A DNA stretch of 64,000 nucleotides from Sulfuricurvum sp. IAE1 (lineage in GTDB: Bacteria > Campylobacterota > Campylobacteria > Campylobacterales > Sulfurimonadaceae). The notes under the pieces are model-generated. The model was not told where the DNA came from. It saw nothing but the letters and a program-made list of their open reading frames with translations, and made no database searches. The stretch spans positions 124,001 through 188,000 of the forward strand of contig NZ_SLTI01000042.1 in NCBI RefSeq assembly GCF_004347735.1, written 5' to 3'. This document shows, in pieces, positions 44,221-52,077 of the stretch. Made by a program: the position numbers and the translations under genes. How positions within the stretch are numbered: the first letter of the stretch is position 1; the number at the start of each line of letters is the position of its first letter.

Positions 44221-46200
44221 ATGCCCTCGATCAGCATTATAAACCGGCTACGTCTGTTGCTGTCGGTTCCGATGTTCCTGATCGTGCTGGCCTCCCTGGC
44301 CTACGGATACTATCTGTTCAACCAGATGAATACGCTGCAGACTCTGCACAAACGGGTCGATCAGATCAAGTACGTCGCGGTGCTGATCCATGAACTGCAA
44401 TCCGAACGCTCCCTGAGCACGGCGGCCCTGACCCGCAACAGCGCCGATACGGAGCCGGCGCTGCTGCTCCAGCGCGACAAAGTGAATCTCGCGCTTCGTA
44501 ACCTCAGGGGAATATCCGACAGTGAAACGACCGCTTTCAAATCCTCGTGCGCCACGTTCGATACCCTCGAGCGCCATCGCCGCCATGTCGACAAGGGATC
44601 CGTTCGCCCGATCGATTCATTCGATTATTATACCCGCCTCATCAGCCAGATGCGTTCGGATTACCTCGCCATCGTCCTCACCGTCAGCGACGTATCCTTG
44701 CGGAACGACTTTCAGGCCTACACCAATCTTATGGCGATCAAAGAGACCCTGAGCCAGATGCAATCGCTGCTGAATACCTCTTTTTCCCAAAAACGGATGG
44801 GGCATGAGCTTTATGTACGTCTGATCCTCTCCAAGGGGGAACACGACACTGCGGCGGGACGCTTCGAAACGCTCGCTTCCAAGCGGTTCCGCACCATGTA
44901 CCGCGAAACGTTCAAGGGGCCTGAAATCGACACCACCTACCGGATGATCGACCTCTCGATACGTTCCCGGGGGGAGTCCTCCGCCATGGTTCCCGCCGAA
45001 TGGCTCCGCCTTAGCGCCGTTTCGCTCGATAAACTGCGCATTAGCGAAAAACATAATTTCGCGGTGATCGAAGACAAACTCCATACCCGCATCTTCGAAG
45101 CGCGCGAGTATCTCGTCATCGTCATCGCCCTCCTCTCTCTGACCATCGGACTGATCTTGTGGATGGGATACCGGATCGCCGACAATATCCGCAAAAACTT
45201 CAAGCTTCTCGACGAATACAAAAACGCCGTCGACCGCAGCAGCATTGTTTCCAAAACCGATAAAAAGGGGCGGATCACCTACGCCAACGAAAAGTTTTGC
45301 GCCATTTCGGGGTTCAGCCATGACGAACTGATCGGAAAGCCCCACAGCATGGTCCGGCATAAGGACATGCCCAAGCAGACCTTCAAGGATATGTGGGCGA
45401 CCATCATAAAAGGAGACCCCTGGCACGGCGTCGTGAAAAACCGGACCAAGGAAGGGTCGTATTACTGGGTAGACGCAACGATCAATCCGATCCTTGACCA
45501 CAAAGGGAACATTGAAGAGTTCATCGCGATCCGCAGCGATATCACCGAAACGATCCGGCTGCACGAAGAACTCGAACAGACCCAGCAGGAGATGATCTCC
45601 CGAATCGGGGAGATCGGCGAAACCCGCAGCCGTGAAACCGGCTACCACGTACGGCGGGTTGCCGAATATTCCCGTCTTCTCGCACAGAAATACGGTCTAA
45701 ATGAAGAAGAAACGACCGTACTGGCCAATGCCAGCCCGATGCACGACATCGGCAAAGTGGGTATTCCCGATCATATCCTCAACAAACCCGGCCCGCTGAC
45801 ATCCGAGGAATGGGAGGTCATGCGCACCCACTGCCGCATCGGCTACGATCTCTTCCGCGATTCGTCCAAACCGCTCCTCAAAGCGGCCTCGATCATCGCC
45901 TTCGAACACCATGAAAAATACGACGGTTCGGGATACCCGAGGGGACTCAAAGGGGAAGAAATCCATATTTTCGGTCGGATTACCGCCGTTGCCGACGTTT
46001 TCGACGCTCTGGGGAGCGACCGATGCTACAAAAAAGCGTGGGAACTCGACGATATTCTCGCCCTGCTCAAAACCCAGCGCGGGACCCATTTCGATCCGAC
46101 GCTGATCGATATCTTTTTCGACCATCTGGACGAATTCCTGGCGATCCGGGACGCCTACACCGAAAAAAGCCATTATTCGCCGGCGGAAGCAGAATCATAA
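44221..46200 (+). CDS. NIT-PAS-HD-GYP cyclic di-GMP phosphodiesterase
   Basis: A 659-residue one-component regulator. A transmembrane helix (residues 10-32) leads to a periplasmic NIT-type domain with the hallmark ELQSERSLSTAALTRN and LLLQRDKVNLALRNLR; NIT domains sense nitrate or nitrite in characterised cases. A second helix (about 296-318) is followed by a PAS domain (ITYANEKFCAISGFSHDELIGKPHSMVRH) and an HD-GYP domain with MHDIGKVGIPD, HHEKYDGSGYPRGL and ADVFDAL, so the HD and GYP motifs are complete and hydrolysis of c-di-GMP is expected. Likely links an external anion to motility or biofilm behaviour. Confidence 0.92.
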   Translation: MPSISIINRLRLLLSVPMFLIVLASLAYGYYLFNQMNTLQTLHKRVDQIKYVAVLIHELQSERSLSTAALTRNSADTEPALLLQRDKVNLALRNLRGISDSETTAFKSSCATFDTLERHRRHVDKGSVRPIDSFDYYTRLISQMRSDYLAIVLTVSDVSLRNDFQAYTNLMAIKETLSQMQSLLNTSFSQKRMGHELYVRLILSKGEHDTAAGRFETLASKRFRTMYRETFKGPEIDTTYRMIDLSIRSRGESSAMVPAEWLRLSAVSLDKLRISEKHNFAVIEDKLHTRIFEAREYLVIVIALLSLTIGLILWMGYRIADNIRKNFKLLDEYKNAVDRSSIVSKTDKKGRITYANEKFCAISGFSHDELIGKPHSMVRHKDMPKQTFKDMWATIIKGDPWHGVVKNRTKEGSYYWVDATINPILDHKGNIEEFIAIRSDITETIRLHEELEQTQQEMISRIGEIGETRSRETGYHVRRVAEYSRLLAQKYGLNEEETTVLANASPMHDIGKVGIPDHILNKPGPLTSEEWEVMRTHCRIGYDLFRDSSKPLLKAASIIAFEHHEKYDGSGYPRGLKGEEIHIFGRITAVADVFDALGSDRCYKKAWELDDILALLKTQRGTHFDPTLIDIFFDHLDEFLAIRDAYTEKSHYSPAEAES

Positions 46201-46297
46201 TTAAGTCATATTTTTATAAAAAGTATATATTATACAAATCAAAACGCTGCTCCTGACGGGCAGCCTGAAGATTTAATTTCAAGACGTGAGAGCATCC

Positions 46298-47467
46298 ATG
46301 AAAAACGTAACCATCCTGGGCGGCGGAATTGCCGGAATCGAAGCCGCCATTTATTACCGTAAAGAAGGTTTCGAAGTCGAACTCATCAGCGACCGCAGCT
46401 ATCTGTTCGTCTACCCCATTGCAATCTGGATCCCCGTCCACGTCAACCGCTTCGACGACGCCACCCTTTCACTGGACAGACTCGCCGCACGGCACGGATT
46501 CACACTGACGATCGACCGCGTTACCGCCATCAATGCCGCGACCCGTACCGTCACCCTTCAAGAAGGGGGAGAACGAACAATAGCGCACCTCGTCATTGCG
46601 ATCGGGGCGGGCAAGATGAAACACGAGGGGATCGCCCACACCCTCTCGATCTGCGGCGAACCGGAGCAATCGCTTCAACTCAAAGAAAAGATCGACGCCC
46701 TGATCGCCCGCGGCAGCGGCAAGATCGCCTTCGGCTTCGGGGGTAACCCCAACGATTCCAGCGGAGTGCGCGGAGGGCCGGGATTCGAACTCTTTTTCAA
46801 CCTTCATCACCGTCTCAAAAAACTCGGAATCCGCGAAAATTTCGAAATGACCTTTTTCGCACCGATGCCCTCTCCCGGCGCCCGCATGGGGAACAAAGCC
46901 CTGGGCATGATGGAAACGATGTTCAAGCGCAACCGCTTCGCAACCCGTTACGGCAAAAAAATCAAGCGCTTCGAGGCCGAGGGGATCGTTTTCGAAGACG
47001 ACACGACCCTCCCAAGCGATCTGACGATGTTCATCCCCGCCGGTGACGGTTCTGAGCTAATCAAAAGCTCCGACCTCCCGCAAAATGCGGCCGGATTCAT
47101 CCGCATCGACGGCCACTGCGAAATCGAAGAGGTTTCGGGATGGTACGCGATCGGGGATGCCACGGCGCTCGAAGGGCCGGATTGGAAAGCCAAGCAGGGA
47201 CATATCGCCGAAATCATGGCGCGCAATGCCGCCCACAACAGCGCCGTCTCGTTCGGCCTGAAAAACGAACCAAAAAAAACCTATCACGGACATCTGAATA
47301 TTCTGTGCCTGATGGATATGGGCAACGGGGCGGGTTTTGTGTACCGTGACGACGCCAAAGCCCGACTTATTCCGATGCCGCTCGTCGGACACTGGCTCAA
47401 AATGGGATGGGGATGGTATTATAAACTCTCTAAAATGGGTTATATTCCAAGATTGCCGGGGCTGTAA
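46298..47467 (+). CDS. SQR-like FAD-dependent oxidoreductase
   Basis: A 389-residue flavoprotein of the sulfide:quinone oxidoreductase / NDH-2 superfamily. FAD binding: VTILGGGIAGIEAAIYY at the N-terminus and GWYAIGDATAL near residue 281-290; the C-terminal segment PMPLVGHWLKMGWGWYYKLSKMG is an amphipathic membrane anchor typical of SQR. Only three cysteines are present (119, 274, 337), and the central catalytic cysteine region reads FGFGGNPNDSSGVRGG without Cys. So the substrate may not be sulfide. An ATG at MKNVTILGG was preferred over an upstream GTG. Confidence 0.8.
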   Translation: MKNVTILGGGIAGIEAAIYYRKEGFEVELISDRSYLFVYPIAIWIPVHVNRFDDATLSLDRLAARHGFTLTIDRVTAINAATRTVTLQEGGERTIAHLVIAIGAGKMKHEGIAHTLSICGEPEQSLQLKEKIDALIARGSGKIAFGFGGNPNDSSGVRGGPGFELFFNLHHRLKKLGIRENFEMTFFAPMPSPGARMGNKALGMMETMFKRNRFATRYGKKIKRFEAEGIVFEDDTTLPSDLTMFIPAGDGSELIKSSDLPQNAAGFIRIDGHCEIEEVSGWYAIGDATALEGPDWKAKQGHIAEIMARNAAHNSAVSFGLKNEPKKTYHGHLNILCLMDMGNGAGFVYRDDAKARLIPMPLVGHWLKMGWGWYYKLSKMGYIPRLPGL

Positions 47468-47691
47468 GCAGTAAACAGGAGCCCCATAAAATAAGTATTT
47501 CCGCTCCATTTTATTGTTACGATTTGAAGGATATGCGAAAAACCTATTTACGGGATGTGAAACTTTATACGATATGGCATCAAAATGGCATCAAAAAAAC
47601 GGTTGGAAGAAAATTTTTTCTACGGACGTACCATTACCGAACAAAAGAGTGAAGTGACTGAAAGCGATGGATTTTCGATTAATTAGAAGGA
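47468..47691. other. Non-coding flank of the prophage insertion
   Basis: An AT-rich 224-base stretch between the SQR-like gene and the tRNA fragment. It contains a direct repeat ATGGCATCAAAA near 47574-47596 and three short overlapping open frames of 27 to 39 codons, none with a convincing ribosome binding site or recognisable product. Probably the downstream flank of the original tRNA-Leu gene. Confidence 0.4.
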
Positions 47692-47753
47692 TGGTGCGGT
47701 CGAGAGGACTTGAACCTCCACGACATTGCTGCCACTAGAACCTGAATCGAGGA
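47692..47753 (-). other. Prophage attachment site: 3' fragment of tRNA-Leu(CAG)
   Basis: On the minus strand the sequence runs from TTCAGGTTCTAG (anticodon loop with CAG and the 3' half of the anticodon stem) through the variable arm and GGTTCAAGTCC T arm to the acceptor end CGACCGCACCA. The 5' half of the tRNA (D arm, acceptor 5' strand) is absent: upstream sequence reads GAATCCTCGA rather than a tRNA. This is the classic remnant left when an integrase recombines into the 3' half of a tRNA gene; an intact tRNA-Leu should sit at the other end of the element. Confidence 0.85.
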
Positions 47754-47776
47754 TTCAAACTATTCTTAACTGAGCA

Positions 47777-47808
47777 TTTTGCCTATATTGCGGTATTTCT
47801 TTTGCCTA
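47777..47808. repeat. Direct repeat TTTTGCCTA, candidate integrase arm sites
   Basis: TTTTGCCTA occurs at 47777-47785 and 47800-47808 in the same orientation, between the att fragment and int. Spaced direct repeats in this position are typical of arm-type binding sites for tyrosine recombinases. Confidence 0.45.
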
Positions 47809-47837
47809 ATATCTATTCCTGATGTATCCTTTTTGGG

Positions 47838-47843
47838 TACAAT
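47838..47843 (+). promoter_or_regulatory. -10 box of the integrase gene
   Basis: TACAAT, 45 bases before the integrase start; transcription would begin just before a tandem TTGCACCC repeat. Confidence 0.5.
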
Positions 47844-47856
47844 CATTCCTCAAAAG

Positions 47857-47876
47857 TTGCACCCCAAATTGCACCC
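47857..47876. repeat. Tandem TTGCACCC repeat in the integrase leader
   Basis: Two copies of TTGCACCC with a 12-base period (47857-47864 and 47869-47876) lie just downstream of the integrase -10, where a bound protein would block transcription. Candidate operator or additional integrase site. Confidence 0.4.
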
Positions 47877-47887
47877 GAGGAATAGAA

Positions 47888-49045
47888 ATGGCCCAACGTC
47901 TCATCAAAGTAAATCTCAGGGGATACCAATGCCGCGGCATCTATTTTGAAGACTCGCAAAACCTCTTTGAATCCTCCGAAATAGACGACTCCTCTCCTCA
48001 TCAAAAAATTAAACCACCTTTTAAAATTATTCTCCGTACTACTGTTATGAAGCGCGGCAAAAAAGTCACTTCTAAAAAAACCTTCCCGTTTACCGACAAG
48101 GGCATCACCTTCAAGCGTGCCGTTGAAAAAGTATCCTCTCAGCGTGAGAGTTTCCGTGATGATCTCACCTTTAAACGCAAAGAAGAGGTGAAAAGGAACG
48201 TGACGCTCAGAGAGGCGTGGGATCAGTACATCTCGGAACGAGAGGCGAATGGAAAGCTCTCGAAACAAAACATCGACATTCAAAAACTGGTATTCGACAA
48301 ATACATGGAAGAGATAGAGCATCTCCCAGTGTCACAAATAGAGACTGAAGACCTGCAGCAGATCGTGAACTCTATCCTGGCATCCGGGAAAAAACCCCGC
48401 ACAGCAAAACTGATCCAGGACTATCTCAGGCCTTTTTTCAAAGCGGCGAAGATTATCCCTAACCCAGCTACGGATATTGAGCTACCTACATTCGACAATA
48501 CGGTCCGTTTCGAATTATCGAAGCCAAAAGCAAAAGCTCTGGTGCAGGCAATGTCATCTTACCCAGAGCCAACAATCCGGGGGGTAATGTCTTTTTTGCT
48601 GGACGGCAGACGTCTTGGAGAGATTCTACTCATGGAGTGGACATCGGTCAATATTCCAAGCCGATCGTACACGGTTCAGTCATTCACCACGAAGAACCGC
48701 AAAACAGCCCAGTATCAGCTCAGAGATGATACGGAGGAAGCATTGGACGCAATCCCGAAGATATCGAAGTACATCTTCCCGGCACGGACCGACACGAACA
48801 GACCGATGAGTAAGGAGACGTTCCGTAACCACTGGGTAAAAATCCTGCAAGAGCTGGATATCAATATGAGAATCCACGATATCAGGCACCTTATCGGAGG
48901 TACCCTTGTAAACTCAGGGGCGACGCTGGAGCAGATCGCCGCGGTTCTTGGCCACAGTTCTACTACGATCACCAAAAGGTACTCAAAGGTCAAAAAAGAG
49001 ACGGCCGCTAATGCACTGAACCAGTTTCATGATGCTATGAAGTGA
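47888..49045 (+). CDS. int: Phage tyrosine recombinase (integrase)
   Basis: A 385-residue integrase, the only plus-strand gene of the prophage seen here. Catalytic residues are all visible: Arg242 in LLDGRRLGEILLMEW, a lysine in TTKNRKTAQ, His330 and Arg333 in IHDIRHLIGG, His356 in VLGHSST, and Tyr365 in KRYSKV. The N-terminal arm-binding region (LIKVNLRGYQCRGIYF) precedes a SAM-like core-binding domain around residues 105-200. The start at MAQRLIKV follows GAGGAATAGAA; a longer reading upstream would cover the promoter. Integrates in tRNA-Leu. Confidence 0.95.
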   Translation: MAQRLIKVNLRGYQCRGIYFEDSQNLFESSEIDDSSPHQKIKPPFKIILRTTVMKRGKKVTSKKTFPFTDKGITFKRAVEKVSSQRESFRDDLTFKRKEEVKRNVTLREAWDQYISEREANGKLSKQNIDIQKLVFDKYMEEIEHLPVSQIETEDLQQIVNSILASGKKPRTAKLIQDYLRPFFKAAKIIPNPATDIELPTFDNTVRFELSKPKAKALVQAMSSYPEPTIRGVMSFLLDGRRLGEILLMEWTSVNIPSRSYTVQSFTTKNRKTAQYQLRDDTEEALDAIPKISKYIFPARTDTNRPMSKETFRNHWVKILQELDINMRIHDIRHLIGGTLVNSGATLEQIAAVLGHSSTTITKRYSKVKKETAANALNQFHDAMK

Positions 49046-49046
49046 C

Positions 49047-49853
49047 TCAAAAGAGCACACCCATCGCCTCATCATCTTCATAGTTAGATATGAACACCTC
49101 CCGCACCGCTTTCTTTTGATGCCCCCCGCCTAACGTATAATCGATCTCTCGACTCGATCGGATCACCATGTCCGCATACAGTTCCCGCACCAGGTCGCAG
49201 TCGTTGTAGCTCAGAAGAAATTTTCCGCGAATGTTCTGCAGCAGATCTGACAACAGCCTGTGTTCTGCCTCACCGAAACCGCCAGTATTCTGATAGTAGC
49301 TTTCCGTGTCGACGTATGGCGGATCACAGTAGAAAAACGTATCCGGGCTGTCATACGTCAGGATCAGTTTTTCGAAGCTCATGTTTTCGATTGTCACATA
49401 CCGAAGCCTGCGCGACCAGACGTAGAAGTTTTTATGCAGATCCTTCGGACGACCGTTTTTGGCCGACATTGCGAAATTGGTACCTTTCGATCCGAAGCTC
49501 TGCGTCAGCGAGTAGTAATAGAACGCAGCGCGCTCGATGTTGTTTCTTGGCTTCATACGTCCGGCGACGACGTCGTCGAACAGTTCACGGCTGACTAGCA
49601 ACCGGCTCAGATACATCGAGAGCGACTGCGGGTTTGTCCTGATCGATCGGTGGAGGTTGACCAGTTCGCCGTTGATGTCGTTTACGACCTCGGCTTTCTT
49701 GGGAGATATGGGAGCACGTTTGCGATAGAGGACGTTGAGAGCACCACCGAATACTTCAACGTAGAGACGATGTTCCGGCATCATGGAGACGATATCATCG
49801 GCGAGTTGCGATTTACCGCCGATCCATCCGAATGGCGCTTGAAGACGCTGCAT
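49047..49853 (-). CDS. D12-class N6-adenine DNA methyltransferase (Dam type)
   Basis: A 268-residue orphan adenine methylase. The SAM-binding motif near the N-terminus is LQAPFGWIGGKSQLADDIV, and the catalytic DPPY motif is TFFYCDPPYVDTESYYQNT. The domain order identifies the D12 (Dam/DpnM) class; the recognition sequence cannot be told by eye. No restriction enzyme is adjacent, so it probably protects phage DNA or marks it. The start was moved to the ATG five bases after AAAGGA. It is last in the phage late transcript, behind the lysis genes. Confidence 0.92.
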   Translation of the reverse strand: MQRLQAPFGWIGGKSQLADDIVSMMPEHRLYVEVFGGALNVLYRKRAPISPKKAEVVNDINGELVNLHRSIRTNPQSLSMYLSRLLVSRELFDDVVAGRMKPRNNIERAAFYYYSLTQSFGSKGTNFAMSAKNGRPKDLHKNFYVWSRRLRYVTIENMSFEKLILTYDSPDTFFYCDPPYVDTESYYQNTGGFGEAEHRLLSDLLQNIRGKFLLSYNDCDLVRELYADMVIRSSREIDYTLGGGHQKKAVREVFISNYEDDEAMGVLF

Positions 49854-49951
49854 GTCATTCCTTTGCACCGTGACATATTTTCACGGCCATAAAAAGATAT
49901 CGGAAATAATCCCGATACCGCAGCAGTCTTCACCGGGTGCTGTGGTCCCAA

Positions 49952-50170
49952 TCAATCACACTCTTTTTTAGCCTCCCTCAACTCATCCCGCTCTCTGATA
50001 ATATCCGCCAACGTCTCAGCATCATTCACGCCTGATTTCGCAGGCTGTACTTCTTTGGTCTTGCATTTGACAGGAACATTTACCTCTACGACACGATCGA
50101 CATAGACTGTCTTTCCAGAGCAACCGTGCAGCATAAACGCTGCGATCAATGCAAATATGATCCACTTCAT
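49952..50170 (-). CDS. Outer-membrane spanin (Rz1-like lipoprotein)
   Basis: A 72-residue lipoprotein with signal MKWIIFALIAAFMLHGC (lipobox LHGC) and a short mature chain with VYVDRVVEVNVPVKC and a helical C-terminal tail. Its start overlaps the stop of the inner-membrane spanin by ATGA, the usual nested or adjacent Rz/Rz1 layout. Together they would span the periplasm and fuse the two membranes in the last lysis step. Confidence 0.8.
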   Translation of the reverse strand: MKWIIFALIAAFMLHGCSGKTVYVDRVVEVNVPVKCKTKEVQPAKSGVNDAETLADIIRERDELREAKKECD

Positions 50171-50520
50171 CTCACCGCCTCCTGCACCATCGATCTCATT
50201 GCCTGGCATTCATCATTACCACTGAGCGCTGCGACCTCTTTGCGCTTTGCCTCGTACCGCTTCCATATCTCTTTCGATTTTTCCTCAAACTGTGCAGCCC
50301 GTTTCTCCGCATCGATGCGCTGGGCTTCTACAGCGTAGTTCAGATCGACTATGGCCTGACGCAGTGCGTCCTGCTGAAGCTCCGAGAGCTTCGCCTCTGC
50401 GGATAGCGTCACGATGGTTGCGTCACGATCTTCCACCCGCTCGGAGTAGATGGACCATACCTGATAAAGCGATACGGCCAGCAAAACAAGCATAATCTCC
50501 CGCCAATATCGCAGCACCAT
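50167..50520 (-). CDS. Inner-membrane spanin (Rz-like)
   Basis: A 117-residue protein with one N-terminal membrane helix (YWREIMLVLLAVSLYQVWSIY) and a long periplasmic coiled coil (LSAEAKLSELQQDALRQAIVDL; AQRIDAEKRAAQFEEKSKEIWKRYEAKRKEV in parts), ending with a cysteine segment (DECQAMRSMV). This is the Rz pattern. The ATG follows GGAGG at seven bases and overlaps the holin stop (TGATG). Confidence 0.85.
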   Translation of the reverse strand: MVLRYWREIMLVLLAVSLYQVWSIYSERVEDRDATIVTLSAEAKLSELQQDALRQAIVDLNYAVEAQRIDAEKRAAQFEEKSKEIWKRYEAKRKEVAALSGNDECQAMRSMVQEAVR

Positions 50521-50735
50521 CACTTATCCTCCATAGACTTGGTCGTTACGGTACGAAGGTACCACCCCAGCACCCCGATCGCGACGATGAAAAACCCGTA
50601 GTTATCATCACCGACGAGGGATCGAAACTCCCCAGTGTTCGCCTCTATCAGCCCCACAGCGACGAGCATCGCGTTGAATAACTGCGTTTTTGATTTCCAC
50701 CAGTTGCGGAAAATTTTACGGATGATATTACGCAT
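50520..50735 (-). CDS. Putative holin
   Basis: A 71-residue protein with a basic N-terminus, two hydrophobic segments (TQLFNAMLVAVGLIEANTG and YGFFIVAIGVLGWYLRTVT) and the closing TTKSMEDK. This two-helix plan and the surrounding WNxxVAxxGVLE...GDxxYGxxLxxIAVxGxxLRxxTTxxLxDK-like pattern are typical of a phage holin family. It sits between lysozyme and spanin genes and overlaps the lysozyme end by eight bases. Confidence 0.75.
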   Translation of the reverse strand: MRNIIRKIFRNWWKSKTQLFNAMLVAVGLIEANTGEFRSLVGDDNYGFFIVAIGVLGWYLRTVTTKSMEDK

Positions 50736-51294
50736 TTTGAGCCCTCTCGATCCAGCCGTCCAGAAACACCCCCTGACTCGGATCGCGTCGCACGATCTCG
50801 CGCACCATCTTGACCCGCTCGGTACGCAGCAGCGTTTGGAGTGATTCCTGTGCTGGGTATGCGTTAATCTTCGCGGCAGTTGCCGGGCCTATATCTCCGT
50901 CTACCTTCGCCCCAACTATCCGCTGCACCGATTTGGCCGGTGAACCCTCTCCGCTGTTGACGGCCCAGTCGTAGAGAATGTTCGCTACTTCCTGCGACTT
51001 GATCCGGTCCCCCTCGATGTCGTCCCAAAAATTGACCAGGTAGAAGCGGCGCACAAGCTCTTTGAGACGTGGCTCTGCTTCGAGTATTTTGTCCACCTTA
51101 CGCCAGCTCGATGGGGAGTGAATTTCGCGCGGGAATTTCGAGCGGTGCGCGTCGATTAGTTCCCACCCCTTCCACATCGGCCAGTATTTCCGGGCGATGC
51201 CGTGAAATGTCTCTCCACCACGGTCTCCGATGTGGTTCGCATAGCCCCCCTCATTCTCTGCAGTACGCGCATAGGCGATTGAAAAATCAGCCAT
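50728..51294 (-). CDS. Phage endolysin, glycosyl hydrolase 108 (zliS) family
   Basis: A 188-residue peptidoglycan-degrading enzyme. The catalytic signature ENEGGYANHIGDRGGETFHGIARK has the glutamate of ENEGGY that acts as general acid. A putative peptidoglycan-binding domain (PF09374-type) follows: ILYDWAVNSGEGSPAKSVQRIVGAKVDGDIGPAT (key residues YD, NSG, VDGxxGPxT). There is no signal peptide, so the holin must release it. Start at MADFSIAY after AAGGAGGAAG. Confidence 0.93.
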   Translation of the reverse strand: MADFSIAYARTAENEGGYANHIGDRGGETFHGIARKYWPMWKGWELIDAHRSKFPREIHSPSSWRKVDKILEAEPRLKELVRRFYLVNFWDDIEGDRIKSQEVANILYDWAVNSGEGSPAKSVQRIVGAKVDGDIGPATAAKINAYPAQESLQTLLRTERVKMVREIVRRDPSQGVFLDGWIERAQNA

Positions 51295-51466
51295 TTTTTC
51301 TTCCTCCTTCGTAAAATTGAGCGACCAGCTCATGGAGCTGAACATTGTTTTCACAGAGCTGAATCAGCGTCCGTTCGTCCGATGCGAACTTCGCGTAGTC
51401 GGCGATGATCTTCCAGCCCTGCCATGCCGGGAACTCGTCGCGGCTGATTCCTTTGTAATCTTCCAT
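51287..51466 (-). CDS. Small phage protein (59 aa) upstream of endolysin
   Basis: A 59-residue open frame starting MEDYKGISRDEFPAWQGWK and ending YEGGRKNG, overlapping the endolysin start by eight bases and lying four bases past the end of the next upstream gene. The gap would otherwise be 175 bases in a transcript with almost no gaps. The middle (YAKFASDERTLIQLCENNVQLHELVAQFY) is helical. The endolysin ribosome binding site lies inside its 3' end, as elsewhere in this operon. Function unknown. Confidence 0.75.
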   Translation of the reverse strand: MEDYKGISRDEFPAWQGWKIIADYAKFASDERTLIQLCENNVQLHELVAQFYEGGRKNG

Positions 51467-51469
51467 CCG

Positions 51470-51817
51470 CTACCCCCTCTTCCCGTTCTCAAGGTAACCG
51501 AGGATCTTCCCCACTCCGGTTTCGATCGTATCAAACCGCCCGTCGATGTGTTTCTCGAACTGCCGGAACAGCTCTTTGGATACATACTTGTCATCGCACT
51601 CCCGCGCCGTGATCGACGCGCTCTGTTTTGTCCGCAGTTCCACGATCGATTCGCCGTGTCCGTCGATCCTTCCCCCCAGCCCGTTGACCGAGTTCTTCAG
51701 CGACTCAATCTCCTTGCTGTGCCGCTCACCCTGTGCCTTCATCATGGCCCATGCTCCGGCAACCGACGCGATGATCCCGCCTCCACTTATGATCAGGCTC
51801 GTTTCTACAACCATCAT
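51470..51817 (-). CDS. Phage membrane protein with coiled coil
   Basis: A 115-residue protein with one N-terminal membrane helix (SLIISGGGIIASVAGAWAMM) followed by a polar coiled-coil-like chain (ERHSKEIESLKNSVNGLGGRI). Similar single-helix proteins occur in lysis or tail regions of many phages; its role is unknown. The start overlaps the preceding stop as ATGA. Confidence 0.7.
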   Translation of the reverse strand: MMVVETSLIISGGGIIASVAGAWAMMKAQGERHSKEIESLKNSVNGLGGRIDGHGESIVELRTKQSASITARECDDKYVSKELFRQFEKHIDGRFDTIETGVGKILGYLENGKRG

Positions 51818-52077
51818 TCCCCCCTTGACAGATAACAGTGATTGTACTCGAGCTTAGAGAGCAGGCAGCACACGATGTTGTCGAACCGTGTTGCGATCCC
51901 TTTTTCTTTGCGCCGATGGATATGCGAGCTGATCGTCTCGTCCTGAGAACCGTTCCAGACCAGAACGTTGAAGAACTGATCGACGGCGAGAGCGAGACGA
52001 AATCGGCGAGAGCGCTTCTCCATATCGGATTCAAATTTGTCATACAGTGCAGAGAGCTGTTCTGGTGTGCGGGTCAT
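51814..52077 (-). CDS. Small conserved phage protein
   Basis: An 87-residue protein with the pattern LALAVDQFFNVLVWNGSQDETISSHIHRR followed by RFDNIVCCLLSKLEYNHCYLS. From memory, short proteins with a similar NVLxxxGxxDETISS segment sit near lysis genes of other proteobacterial phages, but their role is unknown. Overlaps both neighbours by four bases. Confidence 0.7.
   Translation of the reverse strand: MTRTPEQLSALYDKFESDMEKRSRRFRLALAVDQFFNVLVWNGSQDETISSHIHRRKEKGIATRFDNIVCCLLSKLEYNHCYLSRGE

Noticed and set aside
47533-47685. Three short overlapping open frames of 27 to 39 codons beside the att fragment
   Set aside because: No ribosome binding sites, no recognisable product, and all three frames are open by chance in an AT-rich stretch.
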